DNA from: Limnanthes douglasii subsp. nivea
Taxonomy: Eukaryota > Streptophyta > Magnoliopsida > Brassicales > Limnanthaceae
Direction: 5' to 3'
Assembly: GCA_036936605.1 (NCBI GenBank)
Contig: JAUPFV010000005.1
Location: 235,939,770 to 236,003,769 of the forward strand
DNA: 64,000 nt
Positions within the stretch are counted from its first letter, which is position 1. Every line of letters begins with the position of its first letter. Positions 1 to 11,599 of this stretch are shown piece after piece. The notes below the pieces were generated by a model. It had not been told where the DNA came from. It was given only the letters and a program-made list of their open reading frames with translations, and did not search any database. The translations under genes were made by a program, and so were the position numbers.

Positions 1-1511
1 ACAGCATGATCTTCCAAAGATTTAATTTAAGACATTGAAGCGCCTACCACAATAAATAAGTCTGACACTACCTTTTTTAATGGTCCTCGACCTAGTTTTA
101 ATCACGCCTCGAATTCTCCTACCACTTCATCCGTTACTGCAGCAAACCCTACAATTGTTCGATATGACCGAAGAATAATGGGTGGATTATTTATATTGTT
201 GTAAGTAGTCATAAATATAATGTTAGTGGAGTTGCCAATATCAATCAAAACTCTTTGTATCTCATCCCCAACAATCTTGGCTACAATAACTATCGCATCT
301 TAATGTGGACTAGCTAAGGCCATCATGCCATCATCTTCAAAAAAAAGTATTGGAGATGGATATATGTATAAGCGTGGTGCAGTAACTTTCTCTAATTAAG
401 TTGATAGGCTAACAATATACCTTTTTCAAGAGTAATTTGATTTCCATACAACAGTATCTCCTCCAAAACATGTTAGTGACCTAAAGAAAGTACATAGTCC
501 ACTAAACCTTCCTCTCACAACTGGCTCTTCCATCATATTGATATTGTTTTTGCATGGCTTTAAATACAAATACTTCATTGAAATATCAAATGCATCAATA
601 GATTCTTCGTTAATAGGTTCTGAAATCATCAGAGAATTTTCTTACTTTGAAGCAACCACATAATTTTTATTCACAGAATTTACCAGATCCTATTTTCGAT
701 CAAGGCATGTATCTCATTTTTCAATGCCATGCAATACTTTGTGTCATGCTAATGTCCTCATGATACTTACAATACCGATTGCTTATATTCTCCATCGAAG
801 TCTGAATTGGAAATGTCTTATGATACTGTATGTGCGGACGTGTGCTCTCAAAGATTGTTGTTGCGCACTCTGTAAGCTAAGCAAAATGTGCTAGTTGTAC
901 CCATTCATTTGACATAGGTCGGACATGATGTTGTGTATTTGTAAGTGGTGCGTACTCTTTCTCATATGGAGGTTCTTGCAATAATGTTTGAACTGGTGCT
1001 CGAGCTCGGACAACACTTGTTGGATTTGAATTGTTACGTTGTCTTTCCTCCACCAGAATTTTTTTTTATCTACTTGATCTAATAGCGCCCCAAACGTTAT
1101 TGATTACCTCTCTACCGCGTTATCCTTCATTATTTTGGGCAGGAGTCCTATTCACAAAGTAGTCAACATCACTTTATCCTCACAACTTTCCATATCAGTC
1201 TTAGCCTTGATAAAATGGTTTGTATAATCCTTAAGGCTCTCTCCCACCTACGGTCTACAGTAAATAATTGTATCACCATTTGCTCGAAATTTTTTACTTC
1301 CCACAAAGTGTTGACGAAACAAATTCATGAACGTATCAATTTTTTTAATGCAACCCTCATACAAAAAATTGTACCACTTTGAAGTTGCATTCTTAAATGT
1401 CCGGGAGAAAGCTGTGCATAAAAACTTGTCATCCTCGTCATAGTTAATCATGAAATTTTTGAATATTTCTATGTGGTTATCCGGATCTTGTGTTCCATCA
1501 AACTTTTCCAC
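1..1511 (-). pseudogene. Ty3/gypsy gag-protease remnant (copy 1)
   Basis: Minus-strand remains of a gypsy polyprotein. The open segment 1511-1248 reads as a retrotransposon Gag core, with MEKFDGTQDPDNHI near its start and KWYNFL further on. Around 255-215 the minus strand reads VLIDIGNSTNIIF, which resembles the retropepsin active-site region usually written VLIDTGSSANIIF; the Thr of D-T/S-G is Ile here. Further downstream, near the window start, the reading resembles the segment that normally follows plant gypsy proteases (DLFIVVGALQC and similar). Stops and frame changes separate these pieces, so no product is expected. The matching copy at 32158-33668 continues into reverse transcriptase. 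Confidence 0.8.
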
Positions 1512-2394
1512 CTTAGAAATATCAAACCACTTAGGTAGATGCCCTGAAAGGATTTCTGGGGAGAGAGGAGATGACCTCCAATTATGTCTTATTTTATACG
1601 CACTGCCCCTCGACCTTCATTCACAACTGTGTATAAACCTTCTTTTGATAGATAAGTAAATTGATTACTCACACAGTATTCAAGATTATGGCTGCCAAAA
1701 AGAATTTACATGTATAAATTTATTTGTTTATGTTGAGCTATGTTCACAATCCTGGTCGGCTCCTTGGAACCAAACTCTTTTTTCCATGTTTGTGTTTTTC
1801 ATTCTTTGAACCCTTGGCTCTATGAGATGTCCTAGGACCACCTCTTCGCTTTCGCGAATCTTTTCTTTTGTAAATTGTTTTGACGTCGATTATCCTTTTC
1901 AGAAAAAATATTCATCAGAACTGTACGATGAATATTCACTTGATTATGTTGATTTATAATGATGTCCAGATCTCACTCTTCCTTTTGATGAATAATGACT
2001 TTTCTTTTAACGTCTTTCATGAGTACGGAGAATATCTTCTATGCGTTCTTTTCAAAATGTTCATTCTCTTCAGATATTTGATTTTAGTCTTTGGGAACTT
2101 ATTAACGTCTCTTTTTAAGCGTTCAAACTTTCATTATCTTCCAAAAGTTCGTTCTTCCGAGTTATCAAAATATAATCTTCTAATAGCTCCTCAATACATC
2201 AATCATTATCATTTCCTTCATTTATTATTTGTTCCTCTATTTGAAGATCTTCAGATGAGTCTCTGACCACACGATGCGTTAGACCAACGTTTAACTCTCC
2301 TCGGATTTTTGTCTCCATCACTTTCTCAATGTTTCAAAAATAATACTATGGTTTTGGAATAACGATTTTGGGTACCAGTAATAATTTCCACCGA

Positions 2395-2790
2395 TGGCGT
2401 CAATGATGAGTTCCAGATATTTCTTAGTTATGTTTCCTGTCACGATAATGTTTGTATGAGATTATATATCACAACAATATTCGTGTGAGAGTGTTTTTAG
2501 AGAGAGAAAGAGACAAAGAAAATAAAGTTGTAAATTGATTAATGATTGGACAATTTTCCTAAAAAAGGGTGGTCCTTTATATAGTGCAAGTGGTAAATCC
2601 TTAATTTATAGATTGACCCCCTCTTATGTGGGTATTTTCACCCCACCATTTTACTAACTCTAACTATATATATTAACTATTACAAGTGACCTCATTATCA
2701 TTACATACTTGTCATATTTTATCCTCAACTCTTTATTACATAAAATCAATTCCTTTATTAATCTAATTTTGCATATTCATCCCAATATTC
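2395..2790 (-). other. Putative LTR/leader of the gypsy remnant (copy 1)
   Basis: This stretch lies upstream of gag on the minus strand and contains no ORF. The minus strand reads a TATA-like CTATATAAAGG at about 2584-2574, followed by a pyrimidine/purine-rich leader and then GACGCCATCGGTGG near 2400, which resembles a primer-binding region. This order fits U3-R-U5-PBS of a gypsy element. The second LTR is not in the window, so the ends are unproven. Confidence 0.5.
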
Positions 2791-2799
2791 TCTCCCCTT

Positions 2800-4262
2800 A
2801 TCAATATCAGTTTCAAAAGAATCAATAACCTAAAGGTCTATCTTTGTTATATCATATGATTTTTTTGGAATTGAATAAAACCGGATATGCTCAAGAAATA
2901 TGACATCATGAGATACATATAACTTCTAACTTTTGGGATGATAATATTGATCACCTTTCAGTATAATACCATAACATGAAAACACATATATAGATGTTTT
3001 AGGTCCTAGTTTGGTGCATTCAACATGAAGACGAAAGACAATATATATATATATATATATATCCAAACACTCGCAAGGAAGAATAATCTGGAAGTTGTCC
3101 ATATAACTTATAAAAGTGAGACATCCCTGCATTATGAGCAATGAGAATTCAATTAAGCACATAAATAATAGTCAGAATTGTTTCTTCCTAAAAAATAGTA
3201 TGAAGTTTAGTTGATAAAATAAAAGAATAAGCAGTCTCAACAAGATGACGATCCTTTCTTTTTGCAACACCATTTTACCGAGGTGTGTTAGTACGAGATG
3301 TTTGATGTATTGTACCATCGGTGGCAAGTAAATTATTAAAATTACTGGAGGTATATTCACCCCTTAATTCACACCTGAAGAACTTTATTACATAAAAATA
3401 TTGGGTCTTAACCGATGTTTTAAATTATATATCAAGTCCAAGGAAATCTGGCATTCATTTAATAAGATAAATCCATGTGTATTAAGTATAATCATCAATA
3501 CAAGACATATAATAGGACGAAACACCCTTTGTGGAGACAAGAGATGGACCATGTGCATCAGGATGAATAATATCAAAATGAGCAATAAAAGAAGTGACAC
3601 TTTAATTAAACGCTAAAGTAAAACAAATTGCCAATGTACAACCATTATAATCCGAGATATTACAAGTGTTTAACTGACCTAAAAAACCTGTAAAGATTAA
3701 AATCTTCAAACATTACACAAATACGTGTCCCATAAGAGAACATCAAATATAAAACTCAGACAACAAACGATTCAAATGAAACAAACAAATCAACACCAGA
3801 GGTAGCAATATGAGTCATGTATATTTTGCCACTATCAACACCATAAACATCCACATCAGTTACTTCAAATTTTCTAAAACATAGAGTTCAACTATTATAA
3901 AATTTGTCCCAGTCATTCTCTACGTATGTTGATTTTGTATAGCACAAACATAGTAAACAAAAACACCAAATAACTAGATTTACAGAATTGACTAGCCGAA
4001 ATAAGATTCAAAGTAAGGATGGGAATGTAGTAAACATAAAATATCGTTATATGAAAAAAATAGATCCAATACCCTTTATTGGTGTTGACGTAGCACAAGC
4101 AAGAAACATATATATGGGTGAAAGAGGAGACAATGAAACAAAGTTAAAAACATGAGGTGAAATATGATGAGACGCACCCGAATCCGATATCCACAATGAT
4201 GAATCACTACAAAAAGTGGAAGACGAGGACATACCTGAATGATATACGAATGTAGACATGAA
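2800..4262 (-). pseudogene. Ty1/copia protease-integrase remnant (copy 1)
   Basis: The minus strand reads WISDSGASHHISPH at about 4200-4165, the copia retropepsin motif D-S-G-A, followed by PILTLNLISASQ near 4000, the conserved segment before integrase. Between about 3400 and 3170 the reading gives EYTSSNF, then NGVAKRKDRHLVETA, the conserved C-terminal part of a copia integrase core. FGYIYI near 3060 follows in the usual order, interrupted by a TA microsatellite. Several in-frame stops and frame changes are present (for example where TPQQN would be expected), so this is a dead fragment. RT and RNase H are missing. Confidence 0.82.
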
Positions 4263-4274
4263 AAAGTTCTTCTC

Positions 4275-5155
4275 ATTCAGTTTGGTACTAGTAGAGCTAA
4301 ACCCACATAGTTGTGAAGTTCATCAAATACATAAAAAGATTCAACTGGATCCGAATATTGTATAAAGGGTTTCAAGAATCATTGATGATATATAATTCCG
4401 CATATCACCACATATTTATTCAGTTTTTGTTTTAGCTTACAATCCTCGAGTTTTTTTTGTCTGGAAGCTCACCTATTCTAAGGTAATTATGGATTGGTAA
4501 CCATACATCCCTATAAGTTTTAATTGTATAGACTTCATTTTTTACACCAATGGGCCAAAATTCTTCAGAACGGTGGTTGTTTTTATTGTATGACCCAACA
4601 CGATGAGTTAGAACTTGTAGTCGAGGCTAAATAATTTTCTAGATATTTTTCTACAACAGGACATGCTCAAACTGTACCTTTTCAAATTCACTTGTCAATT
4701 TCCTGAACTCGTCTAAGTACTGAATCATAGTATTTTTATTTCCTATATTTAGCCAAGAGTGAGTATATGAAAAGTTATGAATGAATTAATAGTCTTACTA
4801 TATTAGCTCTATATATCTGAGCTAATTGAAGGCATGCGAGAACTGCTACTTATTCAGCTTCATTATTTGTGGCTTGAAAACCGAATCGTATAGCTTGCTA
4901 CACAAGCTCCCCATAAATGGTGATCATGTGAACACTGAACCCAAACCGTGAGGAGTGTGAGCCTCTTTCTGTACAAACCTCCCGTATTAAGTATAAAGAC
5001 TCTTGATAAGGCACTGATCTTTCAGAATAGAACTCTGTTAGAAGAACAGCTTGTGCATGGAATTTTATGTTCCCAAATATTTTGTCGTAATCGTTGAGCT
5101 CTACATTCAATAAATTATGAGTCCAGATATATCCGGTTCCCGCGATGCCCTTCAA
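4275..5155 (-). pseudogene. Ty3/gypsy RNase H / integrase-N remnant (copy 1)
   Basis: Minus strand from 5155 reads the end of a gypsy RT (NVELNDYD, then IKFHAQAVLLTEF). Next comes an RNase H segment near 4905-4850, QAIRFGFQATNNEAE, a hallmark of plant gypsy RNase H. Then follow QYLDEFRKLTSEFEKVQFEH (about 4725-4665) and a linker with LPIHNYLRIGELPDKKN. The last part resembles the zinc-binding integrase N-terminus. Stops interrupt it at several points. It abuts the copia protease at about 4270, so one element was probably inserted into or joined to the other. It is a different piece from the gag-protease at 1-1511. Confidence 0.75.
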
Positions 5156-6419
5156 AGATAAAATAAGGCCTCATCTTCCTTACTAATACCACTAGTGCAA
5201 GAACCAATTCCTCCAATTGTAGGTACATTGTCTATGCGTAAAGAGGCTTTTGCTTGTGTAATAAATGGATATCGGGTTTCTGTCTTCTTCTTATATTGGT
5301 ACAACACTCACGTTATAATCAGTTACATTTAGATAGATATAAAAAGTTTCTCCACACAATGGTTTCAAGAACACCTCATGTGGGGCCATACAGTCCTTTT
5401 CTTTATAGAAACATTCATCACATTCATTATTTCACTCAAGTTATGGGTTTTTTAAAACTTTTAGAAAAAAACGAATGCTTATCTAGAGAATCGGGAGATA
5501 AATCTATTTAGAGTGTCCAAAATTATACTATAAGAAGTTAAACTTTGAACTACCATGAAAAAAGAGCTTAAATATTTTTTATATTATCCTCTTCCCAAGT
5601 AACCATATACCTTTATTCCCCAGGAGTTTAGCGTCTTCACTAGTAAATTCCACCACCATCTTATCATAATTTTGATAATTGGTGCCTTCTTCATCATTTT
5701 TAAAGTGATTTTGAATATTATATTAGCAAAATTATTGGTATATATAATAATCTGTCTAACCTCTATCCATGCAATACAAGTGGTAATTAACACATCAGTA
5801 TAAGGTCCAACTACTCAACGTATATCATCATCGATAAATATTATGGTAAGAAAAAAGCTCTATACAAATGGGTTGAGGTTTGCCTCGAAAATTGATTTTT
5901 GATACCATAAACATGCATTTTCCTTAAATGATTTATTATACTGGATTCCTTATCCTCTATCACAACGGTCATGACCCTGTCATGACTTTCATCAAAATAT
6001 AAATATTTCATTTTTAAGATTGAATAATATATCAGGGAAATCTTCAATTACACGATCTCGTTCAACTTTTGTTTGTATTGTTAGTGCTTTGATCCTTGCT
6101 TGCTCAAGCATTGGATAATGATTAACCTCAATGCGGGACATTAAATCTCTATTTTTCACAAATCAATTAGTTTATTATCTTTAACGAGGGTATGAATTTT
6201 CCTCATTGATACTTAACAATATTTGGTGCAATTTTCCTCATTGATACTTAACCATCTCTGTTGCAATGTTTGATATCGTTATGGTACTTCGATAATCTAT
6301 TTGCGTTTCTATTCTCTCTTGATGTACAAATTTGCAAAGGTTTGCTAAAATGAACAAAATTTTTTTGTCTTTTGATAGATTATGTTATTTTCAATATTTT
6401 GCACCACCTGACTTTTTAC
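5156..6419. other. Unassigned stretch (copy 1)
   Basis: I recognise no family here. On the minus strand, about 6140-5845 has coding-like composition (MSRIEVNHYPMLEQARIK, then after a frame change RVMTVVIEDKESSIINHL), but the frame is broken and I cannot name it. A 22-bp phrase ending TTGATACTTAAC occurs twice near 6192-6250. The ORFs at 5254-5511 (+) and 5584-5793 (-) have no visible family signature. Confidence 0.4.
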
Positions 6420-6653
6420 TGTAAGGAATATAGGGTCCGTATATTCCACCTTTGTATATAAGTAAGAATACCCCAATCTCCACACTAGCGTGATATTGTC
6501 TGCTTTGGGCCCACTGGCCCGCACGGCTTTGCTTTTGGTCCACTTCCAAAAGGCCTCACACTAATGGAGATGTATTATTAACTTATATACTGATCTTTCT
6601 TCCCATGTTTTAACCGATGTGGGATGTGGGACTTTGGTCGCTCGCACCTAACA
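6420..6653 (-). repeat. TRIM 3' LTR (copy 1)
   Basis: Low-coordinate LTR of the TRIM, which is the 3' LTR because the element lies on the minus strand. It differs from 7020-7249 by a 4-bp length change (TCGCTCGCACC versus TCGCACC) and scattered substitutions. Confidence 0.92.
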
Positions 6654-7019
6654 ATCCTCCTCTCGAACAAAGTACCACTATAGGCTCACCTCAATTGACT
6701 TCCATCCGCCTACTTTAGTCAGGTGGAGAGAGATCTGAACTAAGGAGCTTTAGGGCAGATCTATCTGCTCACACTGTGCCGCTCCTTGATCAAGCCACCT
6801 ACTTTATGAGCTATCAGGCATTCAATCTTTAGATGAATCTGCGCCGCTCCTTGAACAAGCCACCTGCTTGATGAGCCATCTGGCGCTCCATCTATCCAGC
6901 AGATCATTCACCTTGAGTATGGCTCATGGCTTCTAGTATGATGTTCGCATATGAGAATTTCACCTACATCACAACCCACCACATCGCGTTCTGTCTGGGC
7001 TTGGTGCTCTGATACCATT

Positions 7020-7249
7020 TGTAGGGAATATAGGGTCCGTATATTCCGCCTTTGTATATAAGCAAGAATACCCCGATCTTCACACTAGTGTGATATTGTC
7101 CGCTTTGGGCCCACTGGCCCGCATGGCTTTGCTTTTGGTCCACTTCCAAAAGGCCTCACACTAATGAAGATGTATTCTTAACTTATATATTGATCTTTCT
7201 TCCCATGTTTTAACCGCTGTGGGATGTGGGACTTTAATCGCACCTAACA
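7020..7249 (-). repeat. TRIM 5' LTR (copy 1)
   Basis: High-coordinate LTR, the 5' LTR in element orientation, immediately followed on the minus strand by the tRNA-iMet-type primer-binding site at 7017-7006. Confidence 0.92.
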
Positions 7250-7499
7250 TTTACATGAGCTAATTATCTGCCCTATATCCATCAATCACCTTGAACCTTG
7301 ACAACTGGTTCTCTCTTTATCCTTAGATAGATCGAGGTTTTGATGTTGCAGATGAGCCTATATTTACATTAGTAATCAGTTGGAGGTTTTGGGACAGTTG
7401 ATGGGAAGCAGATGATGATTGATAGGCTACCATAGTTAAAGGTACTACTGGAACCTACCCTGTGGATTTTAGCCTCAAGCGTATGATTTATTCCATTTT

Positions 7500-7762
7500 A
7501 ATTGGTGATTTCACCTGGAACACCAAAAATCCAAAGGATAACATTTTTTTATCACATCTTCTGCCAAACAATAAGGCAAATCCCCATTTCTAGAATAAGC
7601 ACATGTCATAGCCTCATCGTAACACTCCATATTATTCTTTATTTCTATAAATCACCGCATGTAATTTCTTAAGCTCTCGTTAGGATCTTGTTTAAAATAC
7701 TTGATATATGCCTCATCTCGTTTTATAACCTCTACAAACTGGTATTTGAAAAATGATGACAT
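7500..7762 (-). pseudogene. Gypsy-type Gag fragment (copy 1)
   Basis: The minus strand from 7762 reads MSSFFKYQFVEVIKRDEAY, then DPNESLRNYM, a stop, and FIEIKNNMECYDEAMTC. The pattern ESLR-x-Y-M followed about 15 residues later by DEAM is typical of plant retrotransposon Gag cores. At least one in-frame stop and a second near the end show decay. It does not connect to the gag at 1511-1248 and is probably a separate insertion. Stretch 7255-7499 shows no further signal. Confidence 0.6.
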
Positions 7763-7778
7763 GACTTTCAGACACGAA

Positions 7779-7952
7779 CTAGTAATCTAAGTTTGTCAAC
7801 AATGTCTATAGCTTCCACGAGTGAATGTAGATATCATATTCATTAGATTTATTAAAGTGCAAAATAGTTGGATACACATATGAAACAAAATGACTCTGAG
7901 ACACGAACTAGTAATATTTATTTTAAATCCTACTTATGATAATATATATTCA
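7779..7952. repeat. Spacer fragment of the WAT1-like tandem unit (copy 1)
   Basis: This segment matches the spacer that begins each WAT1-like unit at 45313, 48480 and 51676 (CTAAGTTTGTCAACAAT onward). It shows that the duplicated block originally continued into the WAT1-like cluster, as it still does in copy 2. Confidence 0.85.
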
Positions 7953-8471
7953 GGGTAAAAAACACTAGTCATCCTCCACGTTTGCAACTTGTAACAAGTT
8001 CGTCCCTCACCTTTGAGGCGGTAATAAAGGGGTCCTTATTGTTTTATTAAGTATAATAAAACCATCATTTTCAAGTCCAGTCCAACATTTGTCCCCATAA
8101 TACCCTTTGACCGGCCACATCAGCGATCCACGTAGGACGCTGATGTGGAAACCTTAAACCTTAAGCCTGGCCCCAGAACCAACCCTAACCCAAGGACCGA
8201 ACCCAGCTACTAACCTAGGAACCAACCCACCAACCCTGACCCAATAACCCAACCATCTTTCTCTCTCTTCTCTCTCCTCTCCCTTCTTCCATTTCTATGG
8301 CCGCATTTTCTCCAGGTACCCTCTCCCCTATCTCTATGTATCTCTGACCCGAAAACTCCCTCCTCCTCATATTAAAAACACACACTTTCAATTCAATTTT
8401 CAAATAATTAAAATTTCAAGAAAAAACACAAATATATATCCCTCTAAATCTATTGTTATAAGCAGCAGCAA
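7953..8471. mobile_element. Left half of the Pack-MULE-like element (truncated copy 1)
   Basis: Identical to 40110-40628, the left TIR and a little interior of the intact element. It starts GGGTAAAAAACAC directly after TATATATTCA, the same target duplication as in copy 2. The element stops at 8471, just before the position where copy 2 has the captured degron ORF, and is replaced by MULE transposase sequence. The right TIR is absent in this copy. Confidence 0.9.
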
Positions 8472-9906
8472 TGTTTTCCGTCGCTGTTTTATAGCGTTTG
8501 GGGCGTGTCTTCAGGGTTTCCATTCGTGCCGCCCTCTACTGTACGTTGACGGAACGCACCTAAATGGGAAGCATGGTGGCGTGTTGCTTTCAGCAGTGGC
8601 AAAAGATGGAAACAACGGTCAGTACATGTTTCAATATACATTTATTCTGATAAATATGTTTGCATAGTTTGCGATTTAATAAGACTGTCTGATAGTTTGG
8701 ATTACATACTCTGGTATTTTAGTTATTACTGATTGCTAGATTGGGAGACTCTGTCTGATAGATTAGGTTACATGGACTGTTCTTTGTTTACTATTACACA
8801 GTCGACCTCACCATCGTTCTGTTACTGTAGTTCTGTTTTTAAGATACATTTTTTCCATCGCAGGTCTTTTCCCCGTAGCTTTTGGTATATTTGGTAGTGA
8901 AGACTCGGACAACTGGTTTTGGTTTTTGGAAAATTTAAAACCTCATCTGTTAGGGTGCCAAATAACTTTCATTTCAGACCGCCATGCTGGTATTATTAGC
9001 GCTGTCGCAACTCTTTATCCGACTGACTACCACGCTTATTGCATCTTCCATCTTATCCAGAACTTGAATAAAGCTCTTGAACACACTAACAGAGTCTACA
9101 AACAAGATATGCTAGTGATGTTTAAGAGTTGTGCTTATGCCCCTACGGTGGATCTTTTTAATGAACGTTATGGTCAGTTTTTGCGCCAAGGCGGTAAGCG
9201 TATTGAAAACTTCGTAAGGAATATGGCCCCAGAAAAATGGGCTCAGGCATATGTGAAAGGAAAACGGTATGGCGCGATGGCATCAACCGCTGTTGAGTCG
9301 TTCAATGGCCAGATTAAAAAGTTGTGCCATCTGCCTATAGTCGAATTAATCGACCGGATCAGAGCTCTCTTGATGACTCAAATGTCTCGACGTTTAGGAG
9401 AAGGCCAAAGTTGGAACACAAATTTGTGCCCCGAGTTTGACAAGATGTTCAAAAAGAATGTACAATCCAGTCGGACATGGTTAGTTCGCAAGTCTTCTGC
9501 CGCATATTTTGAGGTTTTATCGGACCCAGTCATGGTGGTCAACATACTGGATTTCAAATGCACATGCGGTTCTTGGCAGCAAGAATGTTTCCCGTGCGCT
9601 CATGCGCTGGCTGCAATTGCATCTATAAACGAGGATCCTATGACGTTGGTTGAGCCGTTCTTCACTACCCAAAATTACCTGTCCAGCTATTCATTTAACA
9701 TACCGGCTATAACTGAGTTTGGTGAATCCAGTAGCGCAGATTGTGATGGAGAGCCCTTGGTGCTGCCCCCTAACGTTAAAAGACGACCCGGGCGTCCGAG
9801 GAAGAAGCATATTCCATCAAGAGGCGAAGTTTCCAGCAGCCAGTCCCGTTGTGGTCGATGTTTAAAATCGGGGCATAATAGGAGGTCATGTGATGCTCCG
9901 TTCTAA
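8471..9906 (+). pseudogene. MULE transposase, unit A (5'-truncated)
   Basis: The 3' part of a Mutator-like transposase: end of exon 1 (8471-8617), an intron (8618-8863, GT...AG) and all of exon 2 (8864-9906). It retains the first catalytic Asp (VDGTHLNG), the second Asp (FISDRHAG), the Glu in AVESFNG, the intact SWIM finger with C-T-C and C-A-H, an AT-hook-like RRPGRPRKK and a terminal CX2CX4HX4C knuckle (CGRCLKSGHNRRSC). The N-terminal and DNA-binding domains are lost at the junction with the duplicated block, so no functional transposase is expected. This is the only one of the three copies with an intact SWIM CxC. Confidence 0.9.
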
Positions 9907-9929
9907 ACATTATTTACCTATTTTTTTGT

Positions 9930-11040
9930 AACATTTTACATCTCAAAGATAAGTACTCCTTATTTTCGACTTATGTTTCGTACACTTTTAACATTTACAT
10001 GTTCCATGTCTGTTTCTTTCTGACTATGATATCTATTCGAGTATACATTGCTATCTTTGAGGATATATTCTGATAGATACTCTATTCAACATTGATAGCT
10101 TCTGGCTATTGTATCTAACAGATACATCAAAGTATGTTTTTTGTTTCGGTACACATTCATATGATGCTTTACTTACATTTGTTATACATGTACTTCAAAT
10201 CTTCCATGCCATATTCATCTCAGAGATCATCACTTCTTGTATCTCCACTTATGTTTTGTACCCTTATAGAATTGGCACGAACCATATATGTTCGTTACAT
10301 ACTCTGATATCTATCCCTGTATACATTGCTATCTATGCTGCTACCATCTGATATCCACTCTATTCAACGTTGATAGTTTCTGGGTTTTGCATCTAACAGA
10401 TACATCAAGACGTGTTTTCTGTTTTGGTTTACATCCATCCGATATTTTACTTACATTTGTTATAGATGTACTCAAAATCATTCATGCATGATTCATCTCA
10501 AAGATAAGCAATTCTTGTATCTCGACATATGTTTTGTCCCCTAAAAGAATTGATACGGTCCATATCTGTTTGTTACATATTCTGATATCTATCCATGTAT
10601 ACATTGCTATTTATGCTGCAACCCTCTGATATCCAATATATTAACCATTGATAGTTTCTGGATTTTGCATCTGACAGATACATCAAGATATGTTTTCTGT
10701 TTTGGTTTAGATCCATCTGATATTTCAATTACATTTGTTATAGGTGTACTTAAAATCATTCATGCCTGATTCATCTAAAAGATAAGCACTTCTTGTATCT
10801 CGACTTATGTTTTGTACCCTTATAGAAATGACAAGTTCCATATATGTTTGTTACATACTCTGGTATCTATCCCTGTATACATTGCTATCTCTGATGCTAC
10901 CCTCTGATATCTACTATATTCAACATTGATAGTTTCTGGATTTTGCATCTGACATGTACATCAAAATATGTTTTCTGTTTCGTATTTAACATCTTTACTT
11001 ACATTTAACATCTTTGCTCTCTATGCTGTTATACTCTGAT
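9930..11040. repeat. About 280-bp minisatellite, unit A
   Basis: Four or so diverged copies of a ~280-bp phrase; one landmark (TTCTGG followed by TATTG or TTTTGCATCT) recurs at about 10098, 10379, 10656 and 10935. Each copy contains GATATCTATCC, ATTGCTATCTATG and TTGATAGTTTC. It occupies the region after the transposase stop. No ORF of substance is present. Confidence 0.85.
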
Positions 11041-11599
11041 GTCCACTCGATTCAACCTTGCTATCTATGTTTACATTGTTTGTTCTTTTCATGTTACCAT
11101 AACTCCGATATCTTAGTGTTCATAGATTGCGATTCTGTGAAATAACTGCAACTAAAACTGCTACCTTCAACTGCACCATGTCATACCATACCTTACCAGT
11201 TTAAGCTAGACAACGAAGGTAAAATACAACGAAACTTATACATTAAAATCATGCAGGCATATAATGTACAACGAAACTTGTACAACGAAATCGTAGCCAA
11301 AAACGGTACATCTTTCAGGTCAGTAACAGAGCTGAGTTTTTAGTTTCAAAATCGTTTTCCATTTTCGAAATCGATTCTAAACTCTCATATAATGTACGTT
11401 AATTACAGGAAACTTATTACCATCTGCTTCTGCTCAATTCAAATCATCCAAACCAGCTCCGATCACATTCCGCTGAGTAATTTCATTTTTCCACCTCTGT
11501 TTTGAACCCTGGTATTTATATGGATACACTTTGCGATTTGTCGCCTGCAATTGTATGCTTGATGTTGCTAGATCACTGCACAGACCCTGATAGGTTAGA

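Larger units (their letters stand above)
6420..7249 (-). mobile_element. TRIM retrotransposon (copy 1)
   Basis: An 830-bp non-coding element with two direct terminal repeats, 6420-6653 (234 bp) and 7020-7249 (230 bp). It is flanked by a perfect 5-bp target duplication TTTAC (6415-6419 and 7250-7254). On the minus strand the LTR begins TGTTAGGTGCGA and ends CCTTACA or CCCTACA. The primer-binding site TGGTATCAGAGC (initiator-Met tRNA type) lies 2 nt inside the 5' LTR at 7017-7006. A purine-rich tract (GAGAGGAGGAT) precedes the 3' LTR near 6656-6666. The 366-bp interior has no meaningful ORF. All this fits a terminal-repeat retrotransposon in miniature. I saw no 5S-like sequence, so it is not an obvious Cassandra. 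Confidence 0.93.
1..8471. repeat. 8.47-kb duplicated block, copy 1
   Basis: This block matches 32158-40628 in direct orientation at a constant offset of 32157. By eye I saw only three base differences: one near 1876 (G versus T) and two in the A/T run near 6358. The window starts inside the block, so its true left edge is not visible. The right edge is sharp: both copies agree through position 8471, then copy 1 enters MULE transposase sequence while copy 2 continues into the interior of a Pack-MULE. Nested elements inside are shared by both copies, so duplication came after all those insertions. It could be a recent segmental duplication or an assembly duplication. Confidence 0.95.

Noticed and set aside
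2926..3162. Minus-strand ORF with IYIYIY (also 35083-35319)
   Set aside because: It crosses a TA microsatellite inside the copia integrase remnant; the real relict frame is another one.
5254..5793. Two ORFs (plus and minus) in the unassigned stretch
   Set aside because: No motif, ordinary length for AT-rich DNA, and identical in the duplicated copy only because the DNA is identical.
6420..7249. Cassandra-type TRIM with 5S rRNA promoter
   Set aside because: I searched the LTRs by eye for 5S-like box A/box C phrases and found none; only the generic TRIM features are supported.
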